64,000 bases of DNA, taken from MED-G105 sp038522945 (GTDB lineage: Bacteria; Pseudomonadota; Alphaproteobacteria; Caulobacterales; Parvularculaceae). The notes beneath the pieces were generated by a model. The model searched no databases, was not told where the DNA came from, and saw only the letters and a program-made list of their open reading frames with translations. Shown here piece by piece: positions 42,982-51,951 of this stretch (position 1 is the first letter of the stretch; each line of letters begins with the position of its first letter). Where the stretch lies: the NCBI GenBank assembly GCA_038522945.1, contig JBCBJV010000012.1:1-64000 (forward strand), in the 5' to 3' direction. The position numbers and the translations under genes are program-made.

Positions 42982-43734
42982 TCATGATTGCCGTCCCGCG
43001 ACGAGTGCAGTTAATACTAAGTATGCTGCAAAAGTAGTTAGCACTGCGCGGAATATTTTCTGAAATCGTTCCTCAGGCGTGCGCTTTAAGATGCGTGTAC
43101 CAACCCAAGCTCCTGCAAATCCTGCGGCCACAATGCCTGCGATTAGGCCAAGCCAGTCCTCAAAAGCAAACCCCAGAGCACCAAAAGTGGCCGCTTTGAT
43201 CCCATGCTGACAAACCATCGCGGCCGCATGGGTGGCCACGATCTGTGTTCGATTGAGAGATGTTGTCGCCATCATTGATGCAACGATTGGTCCAGTGGCT
43301 CCAAAGAACATGGTCAAGAACGTGCTGATGGCACCGGTTGACACGAATGTTGTTTTTCCTGGGGTAAATGATTTCGGTTTTGGTCCCCAGACGGAATATA
43401 AGATGAAGCTTGCAATACCCAGTTTCAGCAACCGTTCGGGCAATTGGACATAAAGCTGGCCACCGATCGCGGCGCCCAGAAGGCTGCCGAGGGCAAACCA
43501 GGCAATGATTGGCCAGTAGGTATCTTTGGCGAGAAGGACAAATCGGCTGCCGTTCGATCCCCACTGGGCGACTGCGTGAACCGGGATGACCGTGAGTGGC
43601 GGGAGCAGCGCCGTCATGATCGCCAGTAGGGCAAGCCCGCCGCCAATCCCTACAGCTGCGGTGAGCATAGAAGCAAGAAAGCTTGCCAGAATGATGAGAA
43701 GAGCCGTCAGGCTGGATATCGCGTCAGGCAACAT
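42982..43734 (-). CDS. Sulfite exporter TauE/SafE family permease
   Basis: A 250-residue inner-membrane protein with about eight TM segments. AAVGIGGGLALLAIMTALLPPLTVIPVHAVAQWGSNGSR (read in parts) is the TauE/SafE signature region, with a second similar half (GATGPIVASMMATTSL). The transported anion is unknown (sulfite, sulfoacetate or similar). Faces the hypothetical gene convergently; divergent from xth. Confidence 0.88.
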   Translation of the reverse strand: MLPDAISSLTALLIILASFLASMLTAAVGIGGGLALLAIMTALLPPLTVIPVHAVAQWGSNGSRFVLLAKDTYWPIIAWFALGSLLGAAIGGQLYVQLPERLLKLGIASFILYSVWGPKPKSFTPGKTTFVSTGAISTFLTMFFGATGPIVASMMATTSLNRTQIVATHAAAMVCQHGIKAATFGALGFAFEDWLGLIAGIVAAGFAGAWVGTRILKRTPEERFQKIFRAVLTTFAAYLVLTALVAGRQS

Positions 43735-43827
43735 GGGGAGAATTCCACTCCTCGCGCGACCATCTGAAACTGGTCACATCCGCGCATATCCGATATTCCC
43801 GCCCGTGTCGAAAAAAAGAAGCAGACC

Positions 43828-44628
43828 ATGAAAATTACCACCTGGAACATTAATTCAGTCCGCCTACGCATTGATGGCGTTGTGTCATTTCTGAATGATG
43901 AGGCGCCTGACGTTCTTTGTCTTCAGGAAATCAAGTGCCACAATGACCAGTTTCCGACAAAGAAATTTGCGGACGCCGGGTATGTGCATCAGGCGGTGCA
44001 TGGCCAAGGTGGTCACCATGGCGTCGCGACGGTCTCAAAAATCCCGTTTACAAAACCGGAGCGCCTTCAGTTTTGTGGAAAGGAAGATGCCCGGCATGTG
44101 GCGGTGACATTGCCGGGAGGAATACGCATCCATAACTTTTATGTTCCTGCCGGCGGAGATGAGCCAGATCCGAAGGCGAATGAAAAATTCGCCCACAAAC
44201 TTTCATTCCTAAGTGAGATGCAGGACCGGTTCGGGGACCAGGGGCGGAAGAAAACGGTCCTTGTCGGTGATTTCAATGTGGCCCCCCATGAGCACGATGT
44301 CTGGTCCCACAAGCAGCTCCTAAAGGTGGTCTCGCACACCCCCGTCGAAACGGACAGCCTGAACGCCCTGGCAACAAAGGGAAAATGGATCGATGTAGCG
44401 CGCGATCTTATCCCGGAGCCGGAAAAGCTCTATACTTGGTGGTCCTATCGGGCGCGTGACTGGCGGGCCTCAAACCGCGGACGACGGCTTGACCATATCT
44501 GGGTGAGCCCTGCCTTAAAAAAGGCAGCGACCGCAAAAGGCCGCGGGGCTTTTCAAATTCATGATGACTGCCGCAGCTGGGAAAAACCATCCGACCACGC
44601 ACCTGTCTCTTTGACACTTTCGTTTTAG
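43828..44628 (+). CDS. xth: Exodeoxyribonuclease III
   Basis: A 266-residue AP endonuclease/exonuclease. KITTWNINSVRLRID, VLCLQEIKC (Glu, metal ligand), GDFNVAPHEHD (Asp, Asn) and WEKPSDHAPV (Asp-His) are the four family motifs. It cuts at abasic sites and degrades 3' ends during base-excision repair. Proximity to lolA is usual in alphaproteobacteria. It meets an aminotransferase gene convergently 15 bp on. Confidence 0.93.
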   Translation: MKITTWNINSVRLRIDGVVSFLNDEAPDVLCLQEIKCHNDQFPTKKFADAGYVHQAVHGQGGHHGVATVSKIPFTKPERLQFCGKEDARHVAVTLPGGIRIHNFYVPAGGDEPDPKANEKFAHKLSFLSEMQDRFGDQGRKKTVLVGDFNVAPHEHDVWSHKQLLKVVSHTPVETDSLNALATKGKWIDVARDLIPEPEKLYTWWSYRARDWRASNRGRRLDHIWVSPALKKAATAKGRGAFQIHDDCRSWEKPSDHAPVSLTLSF

Positions 44629-44643
44629 GGTAGCTGTGCCTGT

Positions 44644-45762
44644 TCAAACTGGGCAGCAGGACTTCAAAGTCTCCAGCAACCCTTTCAGATCGTTTTCGTC
44701 ATTGTAGACATGAAATGACAGTCGAACAGCGCCGGTTCTCATATCGTGGGCAATGCCTTTCTGGCTCAGGGCTTTACTGAATGCTTCCGGATTGTCCGGT
44801 TTGATTAGCACTGCCGATCCTCGTTCGCCGGGCTTCACGTGGCTGGCCAACACTGACGGCGGCAAGTCAGCAACCAGCTGATCGATAAGTGACTGAGCGT
44901 AGGTTTCGATGGCCTGAATGCCGATGTCTAAAAGGGTGGCGATGCCGTTTGCCGCAAAAGCAAATGGCACAACAGAAGGCGTTCCTCCCATAAATCGCGC
45001 GGCGCCGTCTGCGTACGAAAATGTCTCGATATCGTAATTGAATGGCGTGGCGCTCGAGAACCAGCCGACATCGATGGGATGGTTATCGGAGGCTGCCTCT
45101 GGGTTTGCCCACAACCAGGCGGCCCCGGGCCCACCGCATAGATACTTCACAGACGTCCCGATGATGTAGTCCGCCCGGAAATCATTTACATCAATGTCGA
45201 CGACCCCAGCTGACTGGGCCACGTCGATAATCGTTTTGATGCCGCGCTTGCGGGCCAGAGCGGTAATCTCAGGGACAGGTGTGCGCACGCCACGATTTGA
45301 AAAAACATGGGTCACATGAACAAGATGAACGCTTTCATCCAGCTCTTTCTCCCAGAACGCCGGGTCGGCCAGATGAGCGCCGCCTTCTATAAACCGCAGC
45401 TCCAGACCGAACCTTTGGGCTTGTGCCAGCACATAGCCGATGGTCGGAAAATCCTCCCGGCACAGAAGGACGGTATTGCGTCCCGGTTCTTTTGGCAGCC
45501 CAAACAGGATTTTGGTGAGCGCGGCGGAAACGCTCGGTTGCGGGCAAATGTCTTGTGGCTCAGCCCCCAGGAGAGTGGCGAGCTTGGCTCTGAACAGGTC
45601 GAGCGTCTCGCTCCATGTAGTCCAGACGTCGCTTGCGCCTGCCGCCCAACGCGCACTGAAGCCCGTGTGCAAGGCGTCCATTGAGGATATCGGCTGAAGC
45701 CCCACCGAATGAGACAAAAAATAAGGGGTCTGCGGGCAGTGAAAGCGGTCGCTGAGGCGCAT
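44644..45762 (-). CDS. PLP-dependent class V aminotransferase-like enzyme
   Basis: A 372-residue enzyme of the cysteine-desulfurase/kynureninase fold group. VLLCREDFPTIGYVLAQA, IIDVAQSAGVVDIDVNDFRADYIIGTSVKYLCGGPGAAW (Lys expected as the PLP site in SVKYLCGG), and GGTPSVVPFAFA are visible in order. It could be a kynureninase-like or isopenicillin-epimerase-like enzyme. The substrate cannot be read from the sequence. Confidence 0.8.
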   Translation of the reverse strand: MRLSDRFHCPQTPYFLSHSVGLQPISSMDALHTGFSARWAAGASDVWTTWSETLDLFRAKLATLLGAEPQDICPQPSVSAALTKILFGLPKEPGRNTVLLCREDFPTIGYVLAQAQRFGLELRFIEGGAHLADPAFWEKELDESVHLVHVTHVFSNRGVRTPVPEITALARKRGIKTIIDVAQSAGVVDIDVNDFRADYIIGTSVKYLCGGPGAAWLWANPEAASDNHPIDVGWFSSATPFNYDIETFSYADGAARFMGGTPSVVPFAFAANGIATLLDIGIQAIETYAQSLIDQLVADLPPSVLASHVKPGERGSAVLIKPDNPEAFSKALSQKGIAHDMRTGAVRLSFHVYNDENDLKGLLETLKSCCPV

Positions 45763-45875
45763 GCTTATTGGTCCTTCGCGGTAGAGTTCCGACCGCCATG
45801 ATACTTTCCACCAGAGCTAATGTCGCCTATAGCGCAAGGCTCGAAATCACTTTCTGTGAAAGAGCAAAAGGTACC

Positions 45876-46394
45876 ATGCGCGGCTATTTCGGCATCGGGT
45901 CAGAGCGGATCTCAAAGGCCATGAATCTCGGGGCGGTCATGCGTACCGGGCATGCGTTCGGTGCCAGTTTTCTATTTACCGTCGGTATGCGACACAGGAC
46001 GAAAGAGGCGTTTCAGTCCGATACCTCCCATGCCGAACAGCATGTTCCGCTCTATAACTGGGCTTGCGTTGATGATATCGCGCTGCCCAAGTCTTGCGCG
46101 CTTGTAGGGGTGGAGCTTGATTCCGAGGCGACGGAACTTCCACGGTTTCGCCATCCTCTTCAGGCAGCTTACTTCCTGGGGCCGGAAAAGGGCAATCTTT
46201 CCGACGCGGCCAAGGATAGATGCGACCACCTCGTCGTTATACCGACTAAGTTCTGCGTGAATCTCTCCATCGCAGCGGCGATCATCATGTATGACAGGGC
46301 ATTAGCCCTGGGTGGATACCCCGATCGATGGTCTGCGGACGAAGCAAAGCGGCCACCGGCTATGCGCGACTTACTTGGTCCAGTGCTGGATTGA
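45876..46394 (+). CDS. SpoU/TrmH-family RNA methyltransferase
   Basis: A 172-residue SPOUT methyltransferase. MRGYFGIGSERISKAMNLGAVMRTGHAFGASFLFTVG, read in parts, is the family start, and AAYFLGPEKGNLSDAAKDRCDHLVVIPTKFCVNLSIAAAIIMYDR the knot region with the SAM site. It would 2'-O-methylate a tRNA or rRNA nucleotide. ATG 45876 is chosen since the family starts there, although the frame extends upstream to 45768. A bidirectional terminator follows. Confidence 0.87.
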   Translation: MRGYFGIGSERISKAMNLGAVMRTGHAFGASFLFTVGMRHRTKEAFQSDTSHAEQHVPLYNWACVDDIALPKSCALVGVELDSEATELPRFRHPLQAAYFLGPEKGNLSDAAKDRCDHLVVIPTKFCVNLSIAAAIIMYDRALALGGYPDRWSADEAKRPPAMRDLLGPVLD

Positions 46395-46421
46395 GTTGCT
46401 AAGCATTTGTTTTGAAATAAA

Positions 46422-46458
46422 AAAACCCCTCGAGGCCTCAGAAGCCACGAGGGGTTTT
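46422..46458. terminator. Bidirectional intrinsic terminator
   Basis: AAAACCCCTCG (46422-46432) and CGAGGGGTTTT (46448-46458) form an 11-bp stem with a 15-nt loop, with A-run before and T-run after, so it works in both directions. It lies between the convergent RNA methyltransferase and MarR genes. Confidence 0.85.
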
Positions 46459-46475
46459 CTTGTCAGATCAGGTGT

Positions 46476-46997
46476 TTAGCGCTTTTTGCGCTTCGTTGTT
46501 TTGCGCTTGGCTTTCTTCGCAGGTGCTTTTTTGGTCGCGCGTTTTTTCGGCGCGGCCGTCTCTGCATCCATTTTATCCAGCGCGTCGGCGTAGGCGGACA
46601 GTGCTTTCATGAATGCGGCCTGCTGCGTTTTTGGCAGAACAGCCATGGCTGCTTTTTCCGCTTTGTCGACCTTGTTCAGAGCCCCTTGAAGCATCCGTTT
46701 GCCGGCCGCTGTGATGCTGACAGCATTCGCCCGCGCGTCTTCTTTGGTGCGCGAACGGGACAGAAGGCCTTTATTGATCATCCGTGCGATCATGTCCGCC
46801 AAAGTTGAGCGGTCGATACCCGTTGCCCGCACCAAATCAGTTTGGCTCAAGCCAGGATTTGCGGCAACCGTGTGCAGAACTTCGAATTGACGAGGCGTTG
46901 GCCCAGATGAGCCAACTTCTTTTGAGTAAAGATCGTGCGCGTACTGCTGGGCCCGGCGGAGCAGGTGACCAGGTGATTTTTTGAGGTCGTATGCCAT
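46476..46997 (-). CDS. MarR-family regulator with histone H1-like tail
   Basis: A 173-residue protein. Residues 1-140 are a MarR winged helix (PTPRQFEVLHTVAANPGLSQTDLVRATGIDRSTLADMIARMINKG, with the SRTKEDARANAVSITAAGKRML wing). The last 27 or so residues (APKKRATKKAPAKKAKRKTT and on) are almost all Lys, Ala and Arg, as in histone H1-like proteins, and should bind DNA nonspecifically. ATG 46997 has an AGGAGAAATC-like site. Stands alone. Confidence 0.88.
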   Translation of the reverse strand: MAYDLKKSPGHLLRRAQQYAHDLYSKEVGSSGPTPRQFEVLHTVAANPGLSQTDLVRATGIDRSTLADMIARMINKGLLSRSRTKEDARANAVSITAAGKRMLQGALNKVDKAEKAAMAVLPKTQQAAFMKALSAYADALDKMDAETAAPKKRATKKAPAKKAKRKTTKRKKR

Positions 46998-47259
46998 ATG
47001 AGATTTCTCCGTTTCTCTACCCCTCGTTTGGTGCGGGGGCTTGCTCTAGAGCTTCAGGCCGGATGACACTTTCATCCGCACCCGATGTGAGTGGTTTGGA
47101 CTCGGTCTGTTAATAAAGTATTGCACCTAGATTACCTTCAGTAAAAATGCAACACCTGCTGATTATCAGACTGCACCGGATTAGCACGGAATATCAGCAG
47201 ACGGTGCGCCGGGATTGAATCTGGGTACGTTTGGTATGGGTGCTGAAGGGCAAAACCAT

Positions 47260-47811
47260 ATGACGGAGAAAGAAAAGAGCATGGTTGATCCCTCGTTTGA
47301 GCCGGATTTTCGGCAAATCATTCCCGAAGGGGACGATCGGGAGCGCTCTGTGTGCGGCCATTGTGGCTTTGTCGACTATCAGAACCCGAAAATCGTCGTC
47401 GGCTCCGTGGTAACATTTGAAGAGCAAGTCGTGCTGTGTCGACGGGCGATTGAACCGCGTAAAGGCTATTGGACATTGCCTGCGGGCTATCTTGAGCTTG
47501 GTGAAAGTGTTGAGGAGGGGGCTATCCGTGAAGCCTGGGAAGAAGCGCGGGCCCAGATCAAGATTGACCGTGTGCTGGCGATCTACTCAGTTCCGCGAAT
47601 TTCACAAGTTCAGGTTATGTTCCGCGCTCGTCTCTTAGACGAGGCTATCTCCGCAGGCCCGGAGAGCGAAGAAGTGATGCTTTGTTCGTTTGAAGATGTT
47701 CCTTGGCCGGAGATCGCCTTCCCAAGCGCCGGCTGGGCGCTCCGTCAATGGCATGAAACGCGTCATGCGGAGACTTTTGCGCCCTTCGCAAACCCTGTAG
47801 ATGGGCTATAG
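47260..47811 (+). CDS. Nudix hydrolase with zinc-ribbon start
   Basis: A 183-residue protein. CGHCGFVDYQNP is a zinc-ribbon as in NudC-like enzymes. The Nudix box is GYLELGESVEEGAIREAWEEAR, read in parts (RExxEE kept). The position usually held by Gly near the end of the box is Arg. It would hydrolyse a nucleoside diphosphate derivative. ATG 47260 follows AAGGG; an ATG at 47281 is possible. Confidence 0.88.
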   Translation: MTEKEKSMVDPSFEPDFRQIIPEGDDRERSVCGHCGFVDYQNPKIVVGSVVTFEEQVVLCRRAIEPRKGYWTLPAGYLELGESVEEGAIREAWEEARAQIKIDRVLAIYSVPRISQVQVMFRARLLDEAISAGPESEEVMLCSFEDVPWPEIAFPSAGWALRQWHETRHAETFAPFANPVDGL

Positions 47812-47874
47812 ACGCAAGGACGAGTTGTCTTCTCTCGTCTGCGGGGCTGTCAAGCTAGTCTCATTTAGTTCTTC

Positions 47875-48564
47875 TCAGTTGGTGCCATGGAGATCTGGCT
47901 CCGGGTCTTTTTCGGTGACAATGTGTTTTGCCAGAAATGGTCCTTGCAGCGCGGCAAAAAGAATATTGATCCCGGTGAAGCCGAAGAGTTTTAGCTGCAC
48001 CCAGATCGCCTCGCCAGCGCATGTAGTCGCCGTTGTAATATCACAGTCGCGCATGAGCCACCGCCAGATCACTTCGTGAGAAACAGCAAGCACTGCGAAG
48101 AAGACTGCATATCGCCGTGTTAGGGTCACCCATGCTTTGTCGGGAAGGGTAAGGGCGCCGTCAAAAGCGGCTTTCAAAAGGTTTCGACCGGACATAAGCC
48201 CGCCAGATAGCGTCACGGCAAATAGTCCGTAGGCAATGGTGGGTTTCATATAGAAGAATGTCTTGTCTTTGAATACGAGTGTCAGCGTGCCGAGGATTCC
48301 AACCACGACAAAGCTAATGAGCAGCATCGGCGCAACGCGGCGTTCCCGCCAGACGCTGTAGACAAAGGCGAGGGCAAATGAAGGCATAAAGCCTGCAATG
48401 GCTGCGTAGAGTTCCTCACCCTCATCTATCTGAAAGGGTTCCGGCAGGCTTCCTGTGAGCTTCCGACCGAAGAAATAAAGGACAAAAAAGACCAGCAGTG
48501 GGCCATAGTCGACTGCTGCTTTAGCCGAGCCAGACAGTCGGTTCGACGCGCTCGTATCGCTCAT
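47875..48564 (-). CDS. yciB: YciB-family inner-membrane protein (septation protein A)
   Basis: A 229-residue membrane protein with five TM segments. GPLLVFFVLYFFG, FKDKTFFYMKPTIAYGLFAVTL (the KPT motif of the family) and KLFGFTGINILFAALQGPFLAKHI are diagnostic. YciB proteins act in envelope synthesis and cell division. The start overlaps the ftsY stop (ATGA), so the two are coupled. Confidence 0.9.
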   Translation of the reverse strand: MSDTSASNRLSGSAKAAVDYGPLLVFFVLYFFGRKLTGSLPEPFQIDEGEELYAAIAGFMPSFALAFVYSVWRERRVAPMLLISFVVVGILGTLTLVFKDKTFFYMKPTIAYGLFAVTLSGGLMSGRNLLKAAFDGALTLPDKAWVTLTRRYAVFFAVLAVSHEVIWRWLMRDCDITTATTCAGEAIWVQLKLFGFTGINILFAALQGPFLAKHIVTEKDPEPDLHGTN

Positions 48565-49880
48565 GATGTGCTTTCCTTGATGGCGGTAACGCCCGTCAAG
48601 GCCCGGCCGAAGGCGTCCGCGCGGAAAGGCTGAAGGTCGTCGACGCTTTCTCCAACCCCCACATAATGAATCGGGAGCTTGAACTTCTCACCCAGAGCGA
48701 CCAAGACACCGCCTCGTGCAGTCCCGTCTAGTTTTGTCATCACAAGGCCCGTGACTTGGGCAATTTCCTGGAACACCTGTGCCTGGGCTATAGCATTTTG
48801 GCCGACGGTCGCGTCGAGAACGAGGAGTGTGTGGTGGGGCGCTGTCTCGTCGATTTTCTTGACGACACGGACAATCTTGGCAAGTTCATCCATCAATTCG
48901 GCGCGGTTTTGAAGACGCCCTGCGGTATCAATCAAGAGCACGTCGACGTTTTGTTCTTTGGCTGTCTTGACGGCATCAAATGCAAGCCCTGCTGCATCAG
49001 CGCCGATATCCCGCGCAACGACTTCCGTACCCGTGCGGTCGCCCCAAGCTTTTAACTGTTCAACTGCCGCGGCCCGGAACGTATCCCCCGCCGCCAGCAT
49101 GACGCTCATGCCTTGCCTCTTGTAAGCTGCGGCGAGCTTGCCGATGGTTGTTGTTTTTCCGGCACCATTTACGCCAGTCATCAAGATCACATGGGGTTTG
49201 TGGGTTTTGTCGATCTCCAGGGGCGCTTCCAAGGGCTCTAAGGTCTCCGCAACGATTTCGGCGAGAGCGATTTTGACTTCCGCATCGGTGACTTCTTTAT
49301 CAAATCGGTCGTTGGCAAGCTTTGTCGTGACCTGGCTCGCGATTGAAACGCCAAGATCAGCCGTAATCAGAAGATCTTCGAGCTCTTCAAGAGTTTCATC
49401 GTCCAGCTTACGCTTTGTGAAGATCGATGTGACGCCTTCGGATAGCTTCGTTGAACTGCGCGAGAGACCATTTCGAAGGCGAGATAGCCATCCGGATTTC
49501 TTGGGTTCGGCGTCATCCTGTGTCGGTGGGTTGGGGGGGGCTTCGCTCTCAACAACAGGTGTTTCGCTTTCCAAGCGCTCCTGAAAATCGGTATCTGGCA
49601 AAGGTGCCTCAGCTTCATGTGGGGTACCTTGTGGCAGCGCTTCAGGCGCCTTTACATCCATCGTTGGGGGTTCGGACACCGGAATGGACCGCGCTTCCTC
49701 CACCTCTCGTGCTGTTGCTTCCTGCGCTACGTTTGGATCGTCAGCAGCCAGCAGATTGGCGTCCGCAGCCTGATCTTCACCAGGCTGACGGCCTTCTAGA
49801 TCCTCAGCCTGTGGACTGTCTTCAGGCGGTGTATCGTCTTTTTTGCGCCCAAACAGGCCTTTTAGAAAATTTTTGGCCAT
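48561..49880 (-). CDS. ftsY: Signal recognition particle receptor FtsY
   Basis: A 439-residue SRP receptor GTPase. A 140-residue acidic N-terminal extension precedes the NG domain: GVNGAGKTTTIGKLAAAYK (G1), AAGDTFRAAAVEQL, LIDTAGRLQNRAELMDEL (G3) and TKLDGTARGG (G4/closing loop). Docks SRP with nascent membrane proteins at the SecYEG translocon. Overlaps yciB by 4 bp; mtaB lies upstream on the same strand beyond the histone-like gene. Confidence 0.95.
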   Translation of the reverse strand: MAKNFLKGLFGRKKDDTPPEDSPQAEDLEGRQPGEDQAADANLLAADDPNVAQEATAREVEEARSIPVSEPPTMDVKAPEALPQGTPHEAEAPLPDTDFQERLESETPVVESEAPPNPPTQDDAEPKKSGWLSRLRNGLSRSSTKLSEGVTSIFTKRKLDDETLEELEDLLITADLGVSIASQVTTKLANDRFDKEVTDAEVKIALAEIVAETLEPLEAPLEIDKTHKPHVILMTGVNGAGKTTTIGKLAAAYKRQGMSVMLAAGDTFRAAAVEQLKAWGDRTGTEVVARDIGADAAGLAFDAVKTAKEQNVDVLLIDTAGRLQNRAELMDELAKIVRVVKKIDETAPHHTLLVLDATVGQNAIAQAQVFQEIAQVTGLVMTKLDGTARGGVLVALGEKFKLPIHYVGVGESVDDLQPFRADAFGRALTGVTAIKESTS

Positions 49881-49966
49881 TGTTAATTGCCTCCTGAGAA
49901 GATCGTCCCGCAGTCAGTAGCTACCTGCACGTTGGCCAAGGTCAGCGAAATACATGGAGAGAGAAA

Positions 49967-50437
49967 ATGGCGATCGCCAAGAAAACCAAAACGTCGGCCA
50001 CAAAGGCCAAAAAACCTGCAGCCCGTAAGACCACGGCTCGCAAAAAGTCCACCAAAACGTCCACTGCGCGCAAGACGACCGCTCGTAAGTCGCCGGTTCG
50101 TAAGGCGACATCGGGGAAAGCAACAACGCGTAAGGCATCCACGACGACCGCAACCAAGCGTCGTACGGTGAAAAAAGCAACGGCAACGACCGCGCGCAAA
50201 ACAGCTAAGACATCGACCGCTGCCAAAAAGAAGGTGACGGCTAAAGTTGCGAAGAAGCCTGTTGCCAAAAAAGCGGCCAAGAAAACCACGACTAAGAAAA
50301 CGGCCAAGGTGATCAAGTTCCCAACCGCAAAAAAGGCGGTCGCGAAGAAAGTCACAGCAAAGAAAGCAAAACCGGCAACCCGCGCTAAAGCTGGCAAGAA
50401 GCCAGTTCGTCGGGTAGCAAAGCGTAGAGCTGCGTAA
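49967..50437 (+). CDS. Histone H1-like Lys/Ala-rich protein
   Basis: A 156-residue protein made almost entirely of Lys, Ala, Thr and Arg in short repeats (AKKTKTSATKAKKP, ARKTTARK, TKKTAKVIKF), as in AlgP and histone H1-like proteins. No folded domain is evident. It probably binds DNA or RNA and shapes the nucleoid. It lies on the plus strand between mtaB and ftsY, which are both on the minus strand. An AGGCAATT site (49890s) is distant from the ATG at 49967; GAGAGAGAAA lies immediately upstream. Confidence 0.85.
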   Translation: MAIAKKTKTSATKAKKPAARKTTARKKSTKTSTARKTTARKSPVRKATSGKATTRKASTTTATKRRTVKKATATTARKTAKTSTAAKKKVTAKVAKKPVAKKAAKKTTTKKTAKVIKFPTAKKAVAKKVTAKKAKPATRAKAGKKPVRRVAKRRAA

Positions 50438-50551
50438 CGCGATACCCACGACAGAGACGTCGCCGGCTCGCCTTCACTGGTGGGTCGAAATGCGGGCTCA
50501 GGCAATGCAATCGCCCAGCCGGGAGATGTGGTTGTCTGGGCCCTCATTTTA

Positions 50552-51847
50552 TCAGCCGATACTGCCCGTGAGCAGTTGTCCGTCCCGCCCTTCGACTTTC
50601 ACTCTGACAATGTCGCCGCGCACAACAGGTTCGGTGATTTTAACGACGGCATAGTTTCCAAGACGGACAGAGTTCCCGCTCTCACAAACGCCATCTGATG
50701 TCCGACCAACCTGGGTGTCTAGAAATGACTTGAAAGCTTCAGCACCTGCAGCCCTTAAGGTGGATGCTCGCTCTTTGATGAGGTTGCCATTCACCTGCGG
50801 CATGCGGGCGGCAGGGGTTCCCTCTCGCGGCGAAAACGGAAAAACATGAAGGTGGGTGAGGTGCGCTTCTTCGATGAGGCGCAGTGAATTTTCAAACATC
50901 TCGTCGGTTTCCGTGGGGAAGCCGGCAATTATGTCTGCCCCAAACGCGATCTCAGGCCTTGCTGCTTTTAGTCGATCGCATAGCGTAATGATGCCCTCAC
51001 GGGTGTGGCGGCGCTTCATCCGCTTCAGGATCATGTCATCGCCTGATTGCACTGACAGGTGAATGTGAGGAGCAATAATCTGATTGTCAGATATCAGGGC
51101 AGCGAGCGTTGGATCGATCTCCGCGCCGTCAATGGACGAGAGGCGCAAGCGGAAGAGGCCTTTGGTCTGAGTCAGGATCGAATTGATCAGCGCACCAAGC
51201 GGGGGCTGTCCGTCCAGGTCCTCTCCCCACGACGTAATATCAACGCCGGTAACAACCAGTTCTTTATGCCCGTTGTCCACGAGTCGCTGGGCTTGTTCGC
51301 AGACTTCGTCGATCTTTGCAGACCGGGCGTTCCCACGTCCGTAGGGAATAATACAGAACGTGCATCGGTGATTGCATCCGTTTTGTACTTGCAAAAACCC
51401 GCGTGTCTTCTCGCCGTAGCCATCAATCAGGTGGCCGACGGTTTGTCGCACGCTCATGATGTCGTTTACCCGGACGCGTGTATCCGTTGAGGTCTCAATG
51501 TCAGCTATTTCGTTCCAGCTTTCAGGTTTGAGTTTTTCGTCATTGCCGAGGACCGCGTCTACCTCGGGCATAGCTGCGAACTGGTCCGCATCGATTTGTG
51601 CCGCGCATCCTGTCACGATGATTTTCGCAGTCGGCTCGGCTCGCCGAGTGCGCCTGATGGCTTGACGGGTCTGCCTCACGGCTTCGTTAGTTACCGCGCA
51701 GCTGTTGATGACGACTGCATCGTGCAATCCTGCCGCCGAAGCTAATTCGGTGATTGCCTCGCCCTCAGCAATATTGAGCCGACAGCCCATCGAAGTGACG
51801 GCGGGTCGGAGTTTGCTTTCTTGGGAAGGTAAAATGCCATTTGCCAT
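50552..51847 (-). CDS. mtaB: tRNA t6A37 methylthiotransferase MtaB
   Basis: A 431-residue radical SAM enzyme. The N-terminal domain has MGCRLN, NSCAVT and TGCAAQ, supplying three Cys of the second cluster, and the radical SAM motif is NGCNHRCTFCIIPYG. A TRAM domain is at the C-terminus. It adds a methylthio group to t6A37 in ANN-decoding tRNAs. The gene order mtaB-ftsY-yciB is a known alphaproteobacterial arrangement, here with the histone-like gene in between. Confidence 0.93.
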   Translation of the reverse strand: MANGILPSQESKLRPAVTSMGCRLNIAEGEAITELASAAGLHDAVVINSCAVTNEAVRQTRQAIRRTRRAEPTAKIIVTGCAAQIDADQFAAMPEVDAVLGNDEKLKPESWNEIADIETSTDTRVRVNDIMSVRQTVGHLIDGYGEKTRGFLQVQNGCNHRCTFCIIPYGRGNARSAKIDEVCEQAQRLVDNGHKELVVTGVDITSWGEDLDGQPPLGALINSILTQTKGLFRLRLSSIDGAEIDPTLAALISDNQIIAPHIHLSVQSGDDMILKRMKRRHTREGIITLCDRLKAARPEIAFGADIIAGFPTETDEMFENSLRLIEEAHLTHLHVFPFSPREGTPAARMPQVNGNLIKERASTLRAAGAEAFKSFLDTQVGRTSDGVCESGNSVRLGNYAVVKITEPVVRGDIVRVKVEGRDGQLLTGSIG

Positions 51848-51951
51848 CGCTCGCTATCTAGGGATGCAATGGCGGAATGTCGATGTCCCATTGGTTAGAG
51901 CTTTCGCGAGTCCCAATTCCGCGAGCCTTTACCCCCCAACCAAGCCACCAA

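Noticed and set aside
46998..47259. TTGCA and TGCAA half sites upstream of the Nudix gene
   Set aside because: Could be an operator for the MarR gene but the spacing is long and the match is chance-level.
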